From Comamonas sp. JUb58 (GTDB taxonomy: Bacteria > Pseudomonadota > Gammaproteobacteria > Burkholderiales > Burkholderiaceae_C), in NCBI RefSeq assembly GCF_004364775.1, contig NZ_SOAL01000003.1:124001-188000 (forward strand): DNA of 64,000 bases, given 5' to 3'. The number at the start of each line of letters is the position of its first letter. Within the stretch, counting starts at the first letter, position 1. Below are positions 40,084 to 51,163 of this stretch, piece after piece. Position numbers and translations under genes: made by a program. Below the pieces are notes generated by a model, which saw only the letters and a list, made by a program, of their open reading frames with translations, did no database searches and was not told where the DNA came from.

Positions 40084-41841
40084 ATGCCCCTTCACAACCC
40101 CTTGCGCCGCGTGGCGCTGGCCGGCCGCGAGGCCCTGGCGCTGACGCGGCCGTATTTTGTATCCGAGGACAAGGTCCGCGCCTGGGGCCTGCTGGCCGCC
40201 ATCGTCGCGCTCAACTTGGCTGCCGTGTTCATGCTGGTGCAGATCAACAGCTGGAACCGCGTGTTCTACGATGCGCTGCAGAACAAGCAGGCCGATGTGT
40301 TCTGGCACCAGCTCTGGCGCTTTCTGTGGCTGGCGCTGGTCTACATCGTCATTGCGGTCTACAAGTTCTACCTCACCCAGCTGCTGCAGTGGCACTGGCG
40401 CCGCTGGCTGACCGAGCACCTGCAAGGCCGCTGGCTGGCTAACAAAGCCTTCTACCGCATGGAGCTGGGTCGCTACAGCGGCAGCCAGCAGATGCCGGAC
40501 AACCCCGACCAGCGCATCCAGGAAGACATCAACCTGTTCAGCAGCTACACGGTGGCGCTCAGCATGGGGCTGCTCAACGCCCTCGTCACCTTTGTCAGCT
40601 TTGTCGGCATCCTCTGGGGGCTGAGTGCTGCGATGGACCTGAACCTGCCTGCCGTGCTGGGCGGCGGCAGCCTGCATATTCCCGGCTTCATGGTCTGGAT
40701 GGCCGTCGTGTACTGCCTGGTCGGCAGTGCGATATCGCTGTGGCTGGGCAAGCCGCAGGTGGGCCTGAATATCCAGCAACAGCGCCTGGAGGCCAACTAC
40801 CGCCACCACATGATCCGCGTGCGCGAGCATGCCGAAGCCATTGCGATGGACGGCGGCGAGCGGGTGGAGGGCGAGCAGCTGCGCCTGCGCTTTGGCGATG
40901 TGCTGGGCAACTACCTGCTGCTGATCCGCCAGCAAAAGAAGCTCGCCTGGTTCACCAATTTCTTTGGCCAGGCTGCCGTGGTGTTTCCCTTCATCATTGC
41001 CGCGCCACGCTTTTTCAGCGGCGCCATCCAGCTGGGCCAGCTGATGCAGATTGCCTCGGCCTTCAACCAAGTGCAGGATTCGCTCAGCTGGATCGTCAAC
41101 AACTACAGCGATATAGCGGCCTGGCGCGCCACCACGCGGCGGCTGGCGAGCTTTGAGGCCGGCCTGCAGGCCCAGGCCCAAGCCCAGGGTCCGTCGCTGG
41201 AGGCGGCTGACCATCTGCAAACCCAGGGCCTGCATGTGGCGCTGCCCGATGGCCGGGTGGTCATAGAGGATGCGGCAGTGCAGCTGGGCGCAGGCCAGGA
41301 TGTGCTGATCAGCGGGCGCTCGGGCAGTGGCAAGTCCACCTTGCTGCGCAGCCTGGCCGGCATCTGGCCCTTTGCGCGCGGCCGGGTGCAGCGGCCTATG
41401 GACAGCATGTTCATTGCGCAGCGCCCTTATTTCCCCGATGGCAGTCTGCGCCAGGCCTTGGCCTACCCGCAGCCAGCAACTGACTATGGCGATGCCCAAC
41501 TGCAGGCGGCCTTGCGTGCCGCGCAGCTGGAGCTGCTGGTGGAGCGGCTTGATGAGACCGCCGCCTGGAACGCCGTGCTATCGGGCGGGGAGCAGCAGCG
41601 CCTGGCGATTGCGCGGGTCTTGCTCAAACGCCCGGCCTGGGTGTTTGCCGATGAGGCCACCAGCGCGCTGGACCAGGCGACCGAGGCCGAGGTCTATGCG
41701 GAGCTGGTGGCGCTGGTGCGAGAACGCGGCGGATCGCTGGTGTCGGTCGCCCACCGCGACAGCGTGCAGGCCTTCCATGGCGGGCGCTGGCAGCTGGATC
41801 CGGCGCAGCATACGGTGCTGCCGGCTTCTGCAGCGCGCTAG
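40084..41841 (+). CDS. SbmA/BacA/YddA-type ABC transporter, fused permease and ATPase
   Basis: 585 residues. The N-terminal membrane domain (residues 1-340) has six helices, e.g. GLLAAIVALNLAAVFMLVQI, LWLALVYIVIAVYKFYLT and MGLLNALVTFVSFVGILWG. It also contains the family signature NPDQRIQEDI and LEANYRHHMIRVREHAEAIA. The ATPase domain has Walker A SGRSGSGKSTLL (about 410-421), the signature LSGGEQQRLAIARVLL (about 499) and WVFADEATSALD. The group resembles E. coli YddA and mycobacterial Rv1819c-type transporters for vitamin B12 or peptides; the substrate here is unknown. Monocistronic. Confidence 0.9.
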   Translation: MPLHNPLRRVALAGREALALTRPYFVSEDKVRAWGLLAAIVALNLAAVFMLVQINSWNRVFYDALQNKQADVFWHQLWRFLWLALVYIVIAVYKFYLTQLLQWHWRRWLTEHLQGRWLANKAFYRMELGRYSGSQQMPDNPDQRIQEDINLFSSYTVALSMGLLNALVTFVSFVGILWGLSAAMDLNLPAVLGGGSLHIPGFMVWMAVVYCLVGSAISLWLGKPQVGLNIQQQRLEANYRHHMIRVREHAEAIAMDGGERVEGEQLRLRFGDVLGNYLLLIRQQKKLAWFTNFFGQAAVVFPFIIAAPRFFSGAIQLGQLMQIASAFNQVQDSLSWIVNNYSDIAAWRATTRRLASFEAGLQAQAQAQGPSLEAADHLQTQGLHVALPDGRVVIEDAAVQLGAGQDVLISGRSGSGKSTLLRSLAGIWPFARGRVQRPMDSMFIAQRPYFPDGSLRQALAYPQPATDYGDAQLQAALRAAQLELLVERLDETAAWNAVLSGGEQQRLAIARVLLKRPAWVFADEATSALDQATEAEVYAELVALVRERGGSLVSVAHRDSVQAFHGGRWQLDPAQHTVLPASAAR

Positions 41842-41881
41842 GCTACATCGCCTGCTGCGTTTGACCCGCTGGCGCTGGGCC

Positions 41882-41910
41882 AAAAAAATGCCTGCACAAG
41901 GCAGGCATTT
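41882..41910 (-). terminator. intrinsic terminator after the DUF1328 gene
   Basis: A 10-base-pair stem (41886-41895 with 41901-41910) with a run of seven A on the left, i.e. a U-tract for minus-strand transcripts. It may also slow plus-strand transcripts of the ABC transporter. Confidence 0.8.
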
Positions 41911-41937
41911 ATCAGCGTTAGCTGTTGAAGGTGGACG

Positions 41938-42111
41938 TCAGGCGACGGCGCCGACACCCAGCAGGGCGATCACCAGGAAGATGACCGTGATGGCGATGAA
42001 GATGAAGAAAAGGATCTTCGCAATACCCGCCGCGCCGGAGGCAACCCCGGTAAAGCCGAACACACCGGCCAGCAACGAGATCACCGCAAAAATAATGGCC
42101 CACTTAAGCAT
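41938..42111 (-). CDS. DUF1328 small membrane protein (YtjA-like)
   Basis: A 57-residue peptide made almost entirely of two membrane segments: [17 protein letters not shown] and [20 protein letters not shown], joined by the glycine/alanine turn [11 protein letters not shown]. This is the DUF1328/YtjA pattern. A GGAGG ribosome binding site lies 8 bases before the ATG. Function is unknown; such peptides are often stress induced. It is followed by a terminator. Confidence 0.92.
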   Translation of the reverse strand: MLKWAIIFAVISLLAGVFGFTGVASGAAGIAKILFFIFIAITVIFLVIALLGVGAVA

Positions 42112-42240
42112 CGAACACCTCCTGTTGTCATGTGATGGCTTGATCTTAAGCAGGGGTGCGATGCAGAGCCGTGGGCCGAAGATGTAAGTAGAGGTAGGCT
42201 GGCGCTGACAGCGCTGGCGACCGCCTCCAACGGGGTCGTA

Positions 42241-42864
42241 TCAAGGCACGGCGGGCGTGTCTGCTGGTGGGGCAGGGCTGGCTTCTGGTGGCTGCTGCGG
42301 GGGCGGATCGTCGGTCCAGCGGCGCACCACTTTCTGGAAGATGTGGGTGTTGGGGATCTGCAGCACCACGCTCTGGCTGCGGTCCGCCGCAAAGTCTTCG
42401 ATGGTGGTGTAGAGCATGTTGATATCGACCACCCGGCCCTTGGCGCCGGGCTTGTCTAGGCCGTCGAGCACCTCGATGTAATCGCCCAGCCGGTAGGGCC
42501 GCACGGTGAAGATCAGCACCGCGCAGAAGAAGTTGGACAGCACGCTCCAAGCAGCGAAGAAGGCCACCGCGCCGACAGCCGCAAAGCCGGAGAAGGCCGT
42601 CCACAGCACCGTGGCGCTGACCCCCAGGCGCTCCAGAATCAACAGGCAGGTGCCGCCAATGATGAGCCAGCGCACCAGGCCCTTGATGGGCACGGCCAGC
42701 TCCAGCGGCCAGTGGTAGTGTTGGGCCATGCGGGTGATGAGCTTGCGGGTGACATAGTTGAGCGTGATGGCCAGCAGCAGGATCAGGGTGATCTGTATCG
42801 CGGGCACGATGATGTCCACCCATTCGGTGGCCCATTCGGGAATCAGAAGTTTGAGTCGGTTCAT
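42241..42864 (-). CDS. small-conductance mechanosensitive channel family protein
   Basis: 207 residues from the ATG at 42864 (a GTG seven codons earlier is in frame). Three N-terminal hydrophobic segments (IIVPAIQITLILLLAITLNYV; GLVRWLIIGGTCLLILERLG; TVLWTAFSGFAAVGAVAFFAA) precede the MscS beta domain (RPYRLGDYIEVLDGLDKPGA; GRVVDINMLYTTIED). The third helix has the glycine/alanine packing of MscS pores. The usual large C-terminal cytoplasmic cage is missing: after IPNTHIFQKVVRRW there is only a proline-rich tail. It may be a short MscS variant rather than a complete channel. Confidence 0.85.
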   Translation of the reverse strand: MNRLKLLIPEWATEWVDIIVPAIQITLILLLAITLNYVTRKLITRMAQHYHWPLELAVPIKGLVRWLIIGGTCLLILERLGVSATVLWTAFSGFAAVGAVAFFAAWSVLSNFFCAVLIFTVRPYRLGDYIEVLDGLDKPGAKGRVVDINMLYTTIEDFAADRSQSVVLQIPNTHIFQKVVRRWTDDPPPQQPPEASPAPPADTPAVP

Positions 42865-42945
42865 GGCGGGAGCGGAGCGTGCCACGGGCGCTGAAGGGGC
42901 CCGTGCGGGGAGATGCGCTGATTATCGGCGACGACGGAGCGGGGT

Positions 42946-43959
42946 TCAGGCCAGCGGCAGCTGTCTTTGCTGGGCGCGGCAGGCCTCGTCATGCCAATCG
43001 ACCAGGGCCTGGATGTCCATGCCCATGCGGGCCTGGCCCAGTTGCGCGATGAACTGGCAGGCGCTGTACTGCGCCGCTTGCTTGTCGTAGGCATGCGTCC
43101 AGTCCGCCCGGGCTGCCATTTGGCTGGGCGCCACCGGCCAGCGCCGCACCTGCGGGCTGGGGCCGGACAGGCCCATGCGCCAGGGCTTGCCGGTCACGCG
43201 GGCGCGAAAGCACTGCTGCTGCAGGCAGAGGCGCTGGTAGATCGGATCGACCTGCAAGGCGGAGAACAGCGCCTGCACCGCGCTGTCAGCCGGGCGCATG
43301 GCCTGGTGGGTGACGATGATGCGCAGCCCCTTGGGCGTGCTGTAAACGCGTAGACCCCAGTCGGGGTGCTGCTGGCTGAAGGCGGTGACCCGCTCCAGCG
43401 CCAACTGCCGGGGATCGGCGCTGCCGGCCTGTTTTTGGCGCAGGTTCAGCCAGCGCCGCAGCCATAGCACCAGGACCACGATTCCGCCCGCCAGCACCGC
43501 CATCGCAGGCAGCACGCCGCCCTGCGCAAAGATGACCAGGCCTGCAGCCAGCGCAATGACCGCCGCGACCAGCAGCGCTGTCGCACTGGGGGGCTTTGGC
43601 TTTGGCGGGAAGTCCATGTCGGCGATGGCGACATCAGGCGTGTTGAGGCAGTGCGCGCCGTAGCTGTTGCGCGTCATCACCGTCTGGCCGCGCTGGCCCA
43701 GAATCTCTTCCCGGATGGGGGTCTGGCCGTTCAGCCCATATTCACCGAGCCGCTCCATGCGCTGAAAGCTGGCATCGAGGTTGCGCAGCTGCGGGGCGCT
43801 GAGCACCTGGTCGAGTGCAGCCTGGGCGCGCTGCTGGGCATGGGCTTGTGCGGCATCAGGGCTTTGGTCGGACCAGCCCCAGCGTTGAACGGTGGCGCCA
43901 TGGCGCGGGCTGGTTTCATGGCGCAGGCGTGCTTGCGCCCAGTAACGGGGTATCTGCAT
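42946..43959 (-). CDS. unrecognised membrane protein with a conserved-looking C-terminal domain
   Basis: 337 residues from the ATG at 43959. Residues 1-115 are soluble (AQARLRHETSPRHGATVQRW; ILGQRGQTVMTRNSYGAHC). Two membrane segments follow (ALLVAAVIALAAGLVIFAQG and LPAMAVLAGGIVVLVLWL, residues about 127-165). The C-terminal part is soluble, with WGLRVYSTPKGLRIIVTHQA, VDPIYQRLCLQQQCFRARVT, GKPWRMGL and an ending DWHDEACRAQQ. I recall similar patterns in unannotated proteins but cannot name a family or activity. It is the next gene after the lysS terminator on the same strand. Confidence 0.75.
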   Translation of the reverse strand: MQIPRYWAQARLRHETSPRHGATVQRWGWSDQSPDAAQAHAQQRAQAALDQVLSAPQLRNLDASFQRMERLGEYGLNGQTPIREEILGQRGQTVMTRNSYGAHCLNTPDVAIADMDFPPKPKPPSATALLVAAVIALAAGLVIFAQGGVLPAMAVLAGGIVVLVLWLRRWLNLRQKQAGSADPRQLALERVTAFSQQHPDWGLRVYSTPKGLRIIVTHQAMRPADSAVQALFSALQVDPIYQRLCLQQQCFRARVTGKPWRMGLSGPSPQVRRWPVAPSQMAARADWTHAYDKQAAQYSACQFIAQLGQARMGMDIQALVDWHDEACRAQQRQLPLA

Positions 43960-43990
43960 GCAGGCCAGTATATCGGTGGCGGCCGGCCAT

Positions 43991-44027
43991 GAAAAAGCGG
44001 CACAGGCTCTGGGCAGAACCTGTGCCG
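43991..44027 (-). terminator. intrinsic terminator of lysS
   Basis: A perfect 10-base-pair GC-rich stem (43996-44005 with 44018-44027) followed on the minus strand by five T, 38 bases downstream of the lysS stop. Confidence 0.88.
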
Positions 44028-44065
44028 CTGGGCGCTGCTGCCAGGCCCTCGGCCTGCCGGGCGCT

Positions 44066-45607
44066 TTATTGCTCCCGGCGCAGCGCGGGGAACAGGATGA
44101 TGTCGCGGATGCTGGCGCTGTCGGTCAGCAGCATCATGAAGCGGTCGATACCGATGCCGCAGCCGCCGGTGGGGGGCATGCCGTACTCGAGCGCGCGCAC
44201 AAAGTCGTGGTCGTAGTACATGGCTTCGTCATCGCCGCCATCCTTGGCAGCCACCTGGGCGTTGAAGCGCGCGGCCTGGTCTTCGGCATCGTTCAGCTCG
44301 GAGAAGCCGTTGCCGAATTCGCGGCCGGTGATGTAGAGCTCAAAGCGCTCGGTCACTTCGGGGCGGTCATCGTTGGCGCGGGCCAGCGGGCTGATCTCGG
44401 TCGGGTGCTCCATGATGAAGGTGGGGTTCCAGAGCTTGTCTTCGACCACTTCCTCGAAGTACAGCACCTGCAGGCTGGCCAGGGTGCGGCCCGCCAGCTT
44501 GTCCTTCTCTTCCTTCATGCCCAGCTTCTTCAGGGCATTGGTGAGCCATTCGCGGTTGCCCACGTTCTCGCCAGCATCGGTGTACTTGACGATGGCTTCG
44601 GTGATGGTCAGGCGCTCGAAAGGCTTGGTCAGGTCCACCGGCTTGCCGCCATAGGTCAGCTCCAAGGTGCCCACGGCCTTCATCGCGGCGTCGCGGATCA
44701 GCGCTTCGGTGTAGTCCATCAGGTCGCGGTAGTTCCAGTAGGCCGCGTAGAACTCCATCATCGTGAACTCAGGGTTGTGGCGTACCGACACCCCTTCGTT
44801 GCGGAAGTTGCGGTTGATCTCGAACACGCGCTCGAAGCCACCGACGATCAGGCGCTTGAGGTAGAGCTCAGGGGCGATGCGCAGGTACATCTCCTGGTCC
44901 AGCGCATTGTGGTGGGTGATGAAGGGCTTGGCATTGGCACCGCCGGGGATGGGGTGCAGCATGGGGGTCTCGACTTCGAGGAAGCCGTGCTCGACCATGA
45001 ACTCACGGATGCCGGACACCGCCTTGGAGCGGGCCACAAAGCGCTTGCGTGCCTCTTCGTCGGTCATCAGATCGACATAGCGCTGGCGCACCTTCTGCTC
45101 CAGATCGGCCATGCCGTGGAACTTGTCGGGCATGGGGCGCAAGCTCTTGGTGAGCATGCGGATCTTGGTCACCTTGATCGACAGCTCGCCGGTCTTGGTC
45201 TTCATCAGCTGGCCTTCTGCACCGATGATGTCGCCCAGATCCCATTTCTTGAAATCGGCGTACAGCTCTTCGCCCACCGCATCGCGGGTGACGTAGAGCT
45301 GGATACGGCCGGTGGCATCCTGCACGGTGGCAAAGCTGGCCTTGCCCATCACGCGCTTGAGCATCATGCGGCCGCCAACGCTGACCGTCAGTGCGGCAGC
45401 GTCCAGGTCGGCGGCGTCCTTCTCGGCATGGGCCGCAATCAGGTCAGCTGCGCGGTCGGCGGGCTTGAAGTCGTTGGGGAAAGCCACACCTTTGCCTTGG
45501 CGCTGTGCTTCGCGCAGGGCTTTGAGTTTTTCGCGGCGCTCGGCAATCAGTTGGTTTTCGTCGTGCGCAACCGGCGCGGTCTCGGGAGTGGTGTGGTTTT
45601 CAGACAT
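44066..45607 (-). CDS. lysS: lysine--tRNA ligase, class II
   Basis: Charges tRNA-Lys. 513 residues from the ATG at 45607 ([20 protein letters not shown]). The N-terminal OB-fold anticodon-binding domain spans residues 60-160 ([20 protein letters not shown]). The class II core contains [20 protein letters not shown] (motif 1), [20 protein letters not shown] (motif 2) and [15 protein letters not shown] (motif 3). Cytoplasmic. It has no clear ribosome binding site but the start is conserved. Divergent from yggT across 253 bases. Confidence 0.97.
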   Translation of the reverse strand: MSENHTTPETAPVAHDENQLIAERREKLKALREAQRQGKGVAFPNDFKPADRAADLIAAHAEKDAADLDAAALTVSVGGRMMLKRVMGKASFATVQDATGRIQLYVTRDAVGEELYADFKKWDLGDIIGAEGQLMKTKTGELSIKVTKIRMLTKSLRPMPDKFHGMADLEQKVRQRYVDLMTDEEARKRFVARSKAVSGIREFMVEHGFLEVETPMLHPIPGGANAKPFITHHNALDQEMYLRIAPELYLKRLIVGGFERVFEINRNFRNEGVSVRHNPEFTMMEFYAAYWNYRDLMDYTEALIRDAAMKAVGTLELTYGGKPVDLTKPFERLTITEAIVKYTDAGENVGNREWLTNALKKLGMKEEKDKLAGRTLASLQVLYFEEVVEDKLWNPTFIMEHPTEISPLARANDDRPEVTERFELYITGREFGNGFSELNDAEDQAARFNAQVAAKDGGDDEAMYYDHDFVRALEYGMPPTGGCGIGIDRFMMLLTDSASIRDIILFPALRREQ

Positions 45608-45860
45608 GAAGAGGCCAGCATTGCGCTGGTAAACGGCCAAAACCTGTCATTTTAAGATTTTTAGCGTGCCCTGTGCCGGCAAAAGCCGTAGTGTCCGACT
45701 GCTGCACCGCTTTTCGTCCCTGGCGCACTGGGGGATTTGCTGGCGCCGGCCTCGGTCGCGGCTCTAGAATATGAGCTTCAAGCCCTTTGTCATTGGCCTG
45801 CCAGCTTCATTTTTAATAGCAAATTCGCATTCTCGGGATGGCTCCCGACTGGAAACACCG

Positions 45861-46418
45861 ATGCTTTTTCAAATCCTGTCCCTGCTGCTCAATATCGCAG
45901 GTGGTCTGCTGACCGGCGCCTGCCTGCTGCGCTGGTACATGCAGTACCAGCGCGTCTCCTTCAACAATCCGCTGGGGCAGTTGGTGCTGGCGCTGACCAG
46001 CTGGATGGTGCTGCCGCTGCGCAAAGTCACCAAGGGCCTGCCCGGCGGCGACTGGGCCAGCATCCTGGGCGCCTGGCTGGTGCAGGTGGTCCAGTTTGTG
46101 CTGCTCTGGCTGGTCTCAGGCGGCCTGGCATCGCTGCTGTCGGTGCTGGTGGTGGCCACCATTGGCGTGGCCAATATCGCCATCTCCACGATGGTGGTGG
46201 TGACTCTGGTGCATGCGGTGCTGTCCTGGCTGTCCTCGGGCAATGCGGTGATGAATGCCGTGTTCTACCAGCTCACCGCCCCGCTGCTGCGCCCTCTGCG
46301 CAAGATCATTCCGCTGATGGGTGGCGTGGATCTGTCGCCCATCGTGCTGCTGGTGGGCTTGCAGATCATCTCCATCATGCTGGCCCACCTGCAATCCCGG
46401 CTGCTGATGGCCGTGTGA
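45861..46418 (+). CDS. yggT: YggT family membrane protein
   Basis: 185 residues from the ATG at 45861 (MLFQILSLLLNIAGGLLTGA). Two repeats of the YggT module are visible, each with membrane helices and an arginine-containing loop: YMQYQRVSFNNPLGQLVLAL with LPLRKV, and MNAVFYQLTAPLLRPLRKII near the end. Other membrane segments are VVQFVLLWLVSGGLASLLSV and ANIAISTMVVVTLVHAVLSW. Distributed widely; implicated in osmotic or ion homeostasis, with unclear mechanism. Convergent with accD over a shared terminator. Confidence 0.93.
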   Translation: MLFQILSLLLNIAGGLLTGACLLRWYMQYQRVSFNNPLGQLVLALTSWMVLPLRKVTKGLPGGDWASILGAWLVQVVQFVLLWLVSGGLASLLSVLVVATIGVANIAISTMVVVTLVHAVLSWLSSGNAVMNAVFYQLTAPLLRPLRKIIPLMGGVDLSPIVLLVGLQIISIMLAHLQSRLLMAV

Positions 46419-46450
46419 TGCAGCCCTTGTGGGGCGCAAGCCCGGACGTG

Positions 46451-46476
46451 AAAAAACCGCCATAGGCGGTTTTTTT
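46451..46476. terminator. bidirectional terminator between yggT and accD
   Basis: A hairpin with a CCGCC/GGCGG stem flanked by six A on the left and seven T on the right (three-base loop). It can serve both convergent transcripts. Confidence 0.85.
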
Positions 46477-46519
46477 GTGGGGGTAGCGATCCTCAACAGG
46501 CCGCTGGGTGCGGGGCCGA

Positions 46520-47392
46520 TCAGGCCACGGCGTCAGCGGGCAGGCGCTGCAGCATGGCCAGGCTGCTGGCAATGCGGTCGCGCAGCTCGCGGCGGTCGAC
46601 AATCATGTCCACGCCACCCTTTTGTTGCAGGAACTCGGCGCGCTGGAAACCCTCTGGCAGCTTCACACGCACGGTGTTCTCGATCACGCGCGGGCCGGCA
46701 AAGCCAATCAGCGCCTTGGGTTCGGCCATGACGATATCGCCCATGAAGGCAAAACCGGCAGACACGCCACCCATGGTCGGATCGGTCAGCACGCTGATGT
46801 AGGGCAGGCCCTTCTTGGCAAAGCGGGTCAGCGCGGCATTGGTCTTGGCCATCTGCATCAGGCTGAGCAGGCCTTCCTGCATGCGCGCGCCACCGGTGGC
46901 GGTGAAGCACACAAACGGCACCTTTTGCTCGATGGCGGTTTCGACGCCGCGCACAAAGCGCTCGCCGACGACCGAGCCCATCGAGCCGCCCATGAATTCA
47001 AACTCGAAGCAGGCGACCACCAGGTTGACGCTCTTGACCGAGCCGCCCATGACCACCAGGGCATCGGTCTCGCCGGTGTTCTCCAGCGCTTCCTTGAGGC
47101 GTTCGGGGTACTTGCGGCTGTCCTTGAACTTCAGCGCATCGACGGGCAGCACTTCCTGGCCAATCTCGTAGCGGCCTTCGGCGTCGAGGAACTGGTTCAG
47201 GCGCGCGCGCGCCGACATGCGGTGGTGGTGGCTGCACTTGGGGCAGACATTGAAGTTGTGCTCCAGGTCGGCCTTGTACAGCACGGCTTCGCATGCAGGG
47301 CACTTGATCCACAGACCTTCGGGCATCTGGCGACGCTCGGCCGGGTCGGTGTGCTGGATCTTGGCGGGTAACAGTTTCTCTAGCCAGGACAT
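46520..47392 (-). CDS. accD: acetyl-CoA carboxylase carboxyltransferase subunit beta
   Basis: Transfers CO2 from carboxybiotin to acetyl-CoA together with AccA, the first step of fatty-acid synthesis. 290 residues from the ATG at 47392, preceded by an AAAGGA ribosome binding site. Four zinc cysteines are at residues 31, 34, 50 and 53 (CPAC...CPKC). The crotonase-like core contains [40 protein letters not shown] and [17 protein letters not shown]. It follows trpA by 60 bases, the usual Burkholderiales arrangement; the expected folC is not next, a yggT gene converging on it instead. Confidence 0.97.
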   Translation of the reverse strand: MSWLEKLLPAKIQHTDPAERRQMPEGLWIKCPACEAVLYKADLEHNFNVCPKCSHHHRMSARARLNQFLDAEGRYEIGQEVLPVDALKFKDSRKYPERLKEALENTGETDALVVMGGSVKSVNLVVACFEFEFMGGSMGSVVGERFVRGVETAIEQKVPFVCFTATGGARMQEGLLSLMQMAKTNAALTRFAKKGLPYISVLTDPTMGGVSAGFAFMGDIVMAEPKALIGFAGPRVIENTVRVKLPEGFQRAEFLQQKGGVDMIVDRRELRDRIASSLAMLQRLPADAVA

Positions 47393-47452
47393 GGTTGTTT
47401 TCCTTTGCTCTCGCACTCATGGGGCTGTGCACTGCACAGCCCAGGAGGCGCA

Positions 47453-48258
47453 TTATGCGTCAAGCGCCTTGCGGATGCCACGCAAAAAATCGGAGACCAG
47501 CGCCACGACTTTCTCGTGCGGCTGGTTTTCGATCAGCTGGATGATGCGGGTGCCGATCACCACGGCATCGGCCACCTTGCCGATGGCCTGGGCCGTCTGC
47601 GCATCGCGAATGCCAAAGCCTACGCCCACAGGGATGTGCACATGCTGGCGGATCAGCGGCAGCATCGCTTCGACGGCGCCGGTATCGAGCGTGCCCGCAC
47701 CGGTGACGCCCTTGAGCGAGACGTAGTACACATAGCCACTGGCGACGCGTGCGACTTGCTGCATGCGCTCTTGCGTGGAGGTGGGCGCCAGCAGGAAGAT
47801 CAGGTCCATGCCGTGCGCACGCAGATCGGCCGCAAAGGCTTCGCATTCTTCGGGCGGGTAGTCTACCACCAGCAGGCCATCGACTCCGGCGGCAGCGGCA
47901 TCGCGCACAAAGGCGCCTTTACCGTGCACCTGGTCATAGCGCTCGACCGGGTTGGCGTAGCCCATCAGCACCACGGGGGTGGTGTTGTCCTTCACGCGGA
48001 ACTCGGCCACCATGGCCAGCACCTGCTTCATGCCGATGCCCAGCGACAGCGCCTTCTCTCCGGCCTTCTGGATGACGATGCCGTCGGCCATCGGGTCCGA
48101 GAAGGGCACGCCCAGCTCAATCACATTGGCGCCCGCATCGACCATGCCGTGCATCAGCGCAGGCGTGATGTCGGCAAATGGAAAACCGGCGGTGACATAG
48201 GGGATCAAGGCCTTGCGGCCGGCCAGCTTCAGCTGGTCAAAAGTAGCGGCGATACGGC

Positions 48259-48262
<4 letters not shown>
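47453..48262 (-). CDS. trpA: tryptophan synthase subunit alpha
   Basis: Cleaves indole-3-glycerol phosphate to indole and glyceraldehyde 3-phosphate; indole is channelled to TrpB. 269 residues. Catalytic Glu49 and Asp60 are in [15 protein letters not shown]. Other motifs are PYVTAGFP at the start, [21 protein letters not shown] and [13 protein letters not shown] (phosphate binding). The ATG overlaps the trpB stop by four bases, coupling the two subunits. Confidence 0.97.
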
Positions 48263-49519
<1,257 letters not shown>

Positions 49520-49527
<8 letters not shown>

Positions 49528-50242
49528 GGAAGGGATTCTTGGCAAGTAGTGTGTCAGCGGCACGCACGGCCGCGACAAACTGTTGGATTTTTTCGGCGTC
49601 CTTGGTGCCTTTGATGGCCTTGCCATCGGCACCGGTCATCTCAACGCCGGAGCTCACATCCACCGCGAGCGAGAAGCAGCGCGGTCTGACTTGCACAATG
49701 CCATCGGTCACGTTTGCAGGCGTGAGTCCACCAGACAAAACGAGATGAGAGGCTACGTTTGTTGGAAGCAGTGACCAATTGAATGCTTTGCCGCCACCGC
49801 CGAACCCCTCGACATGGGCGTCGAGCAGGATGGCCTTGGCGTGTGAATATCGATGCGCATATTCTACGAGGTCGAACTGCACCGCAGCGTCGCCAAGGGG
49901 TATGCGTGCGGCGCGCAAAAAGCTGCGCTCGCCGCCGCCGGTCGATGCCAGGCATTGCTCGGGGGTCTCGTCACCATGGAACTGGGCAATGGCGCCGGGC
50001 ACCTTGCCGCAGGCGGCCATGACCTTGGCAGGCGGTTCATTGACAAACAGCAGCACCGGCGTCACAAAGGCCGGCAGGCGGCGGGCCAGTTCGGCGGCGC
50101 GCTCGACGGTGACGGCACGGGGGCTGGCGGGATAGAGCACAAAGCCGATGGCATCGGCCCCGGCGGCCACGGCTGCATCCACATCCTGTTCGCGGGTCAG
50201 GCCACAGATCTTGATGCGGGCGCGGCCCGCGCTTGCTTGCAT
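49520..50242 (-). CDS. trpF: phosphoribosylanthranilate isomerase
   Basis: Converts N-(5-phosphoribosyl)anthranilate to the carboxyphenylamino-deoxyribulose phosphate in tryptophan synthesis. 240 residues from the ATG at 50242 ([20 protein letters not shown]). The general base cysteine is in KICGLT, and the catalytic aspartate is in [19 protein letters not shown]. Also [25 protein letters not shown] and [12 protein letters not shown]. Its 3' end overlaps trpB by 8 bases; truA lies 22 bases upstream. Confidence 0.96.
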
Positions 50243-50264
50243 GGTGGTCAATGGAGCTCCTTGT

Positions 50265-51083
50265 TCAGGCAAACCAGTCAAAGGAAATGGCCTCGGTGGG
50301 CAGGCCCCAGTGTGCATCGTACTGGGGTCCCAGAAAGTACAGGCCGTCGGGCGAAAAGGTGGGGGCGGCGGTCTCGCGGCTGCGCGCTTCGAGCACCTCC
50401 AGCATCCATTCCGGCGGCTTGGTGCCCTGGCCAATCACGACCAGGCAGCCCATGATGTTGCGGATCATGTGGTGCAGAAAGGCGCTGCCCTGGAAGTCAA
50501 AGCGCCAGTAGCACGAAGGCACGCCATCGCGCGAGGCGCTGGGGCGCTGGGTGCTGCGGCCGATATTGATCGCATACAGGGTCTTGACCGGCGACTTGGC
50601 CTGGCAGCCGGCGGCACGAAACGAGGAGAAATCGTGCTCGCCCAGCAGGTACTGCACGGCGCGCTCCATGGCTTGCAGGTCGAGCGGCTGGAACACCCAG
50701 CCGACCCGGCCGGCCTCGACGCTGGGGCGCACCGGTGACTGCAGCAAGGCATAGCCATAGCGGCGCGACGTGGCGCAGGCGCGGCTGTGGAAGGCCTCAG
50801 GCACGGATCGCGCCCACTGGACGGCGATGTCCTTGGGCAAAAAGGTATTGGTGCCACGCACCCAGGAAGCCTCGGCACGCTCGACGGGGGCGTCGAAATG
50901 CACCACCTGCATGAGGCCGTGCACACCGGCATCGGTGCGGCCAGCGCAGAGGGTGGAGATGGGGGTGGCGGCAAAGCGGCTCAGCGCCGCTTCAAGATGG
51001 TCTTGGACAGTGTTCCCACTCGGCTGGCTTTGCCAGCCCTGGTAGGCCTGTCCGTTATAGGTGATGCCCAGGGCGATTCGCAT
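50265..51083 (-). CDS. truA: tRNA pseudouridine(38-40) synthase
   Basis: Isomerises uridines 38-40 in the anticodon arm of many tRNAs. 272 residues. The catalytic Asp51 is in CAGRTDAGVHGLMQVVHFD; other family segments are GITYNGQAYQGWQSQPSGNT, VQDHLEAAL, EHDFSSFRAAGCQAKSPVKT and FLHHMIRNIMGCLVVIGQG. First gene of the truA-trpF-trpB-trpA-accD block, downstream of fimV's terminator. Confidence 0.97.
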   Translation of the reverse strand: MRIALGITYNGQAYQGWQSQPSGNTVQDHLEAALSRFAATPISTLCAGRTDAGVHGLMQVVHFDAPVERAEASWVRGTNTFLPKDIAVQWARSVPEAFHSRACATSRRYGYALLQSPVRPSVEAGRVGWVFQPLDLQAMERAVQYLLGEHDFSSFRAAGCQAKSPVKTLYAINIGRSTQRPSASRDGVPSCYWRFDFQGSAFLHHMIRNIMGCLVVIGQGTKPPEWMLEVLEARSRETAAPTFSPDGLYFLGPQYDAHWGLPTEAISFDWFA

Positions 51084-51119
51084 GGCGCCATCATAAAGCG
51101 GCTAGCCGACCCGGCCATG

Positions 51120-51143
51120 AAAAAGCCCCGCAGAGCGGGGCTT
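51120..51143 (-). terminator. intrinsic terminator after fimV
   Basis: An 8-base-pair GC stem (51125-51132 with 51136-51143), a three-base loop and six T on the minus strand, 21 bases after the fimV stop codon. Confidence 0.85.
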
Positions 51144-51163
51144 GTGTGCGAAGTGCATGCTGA

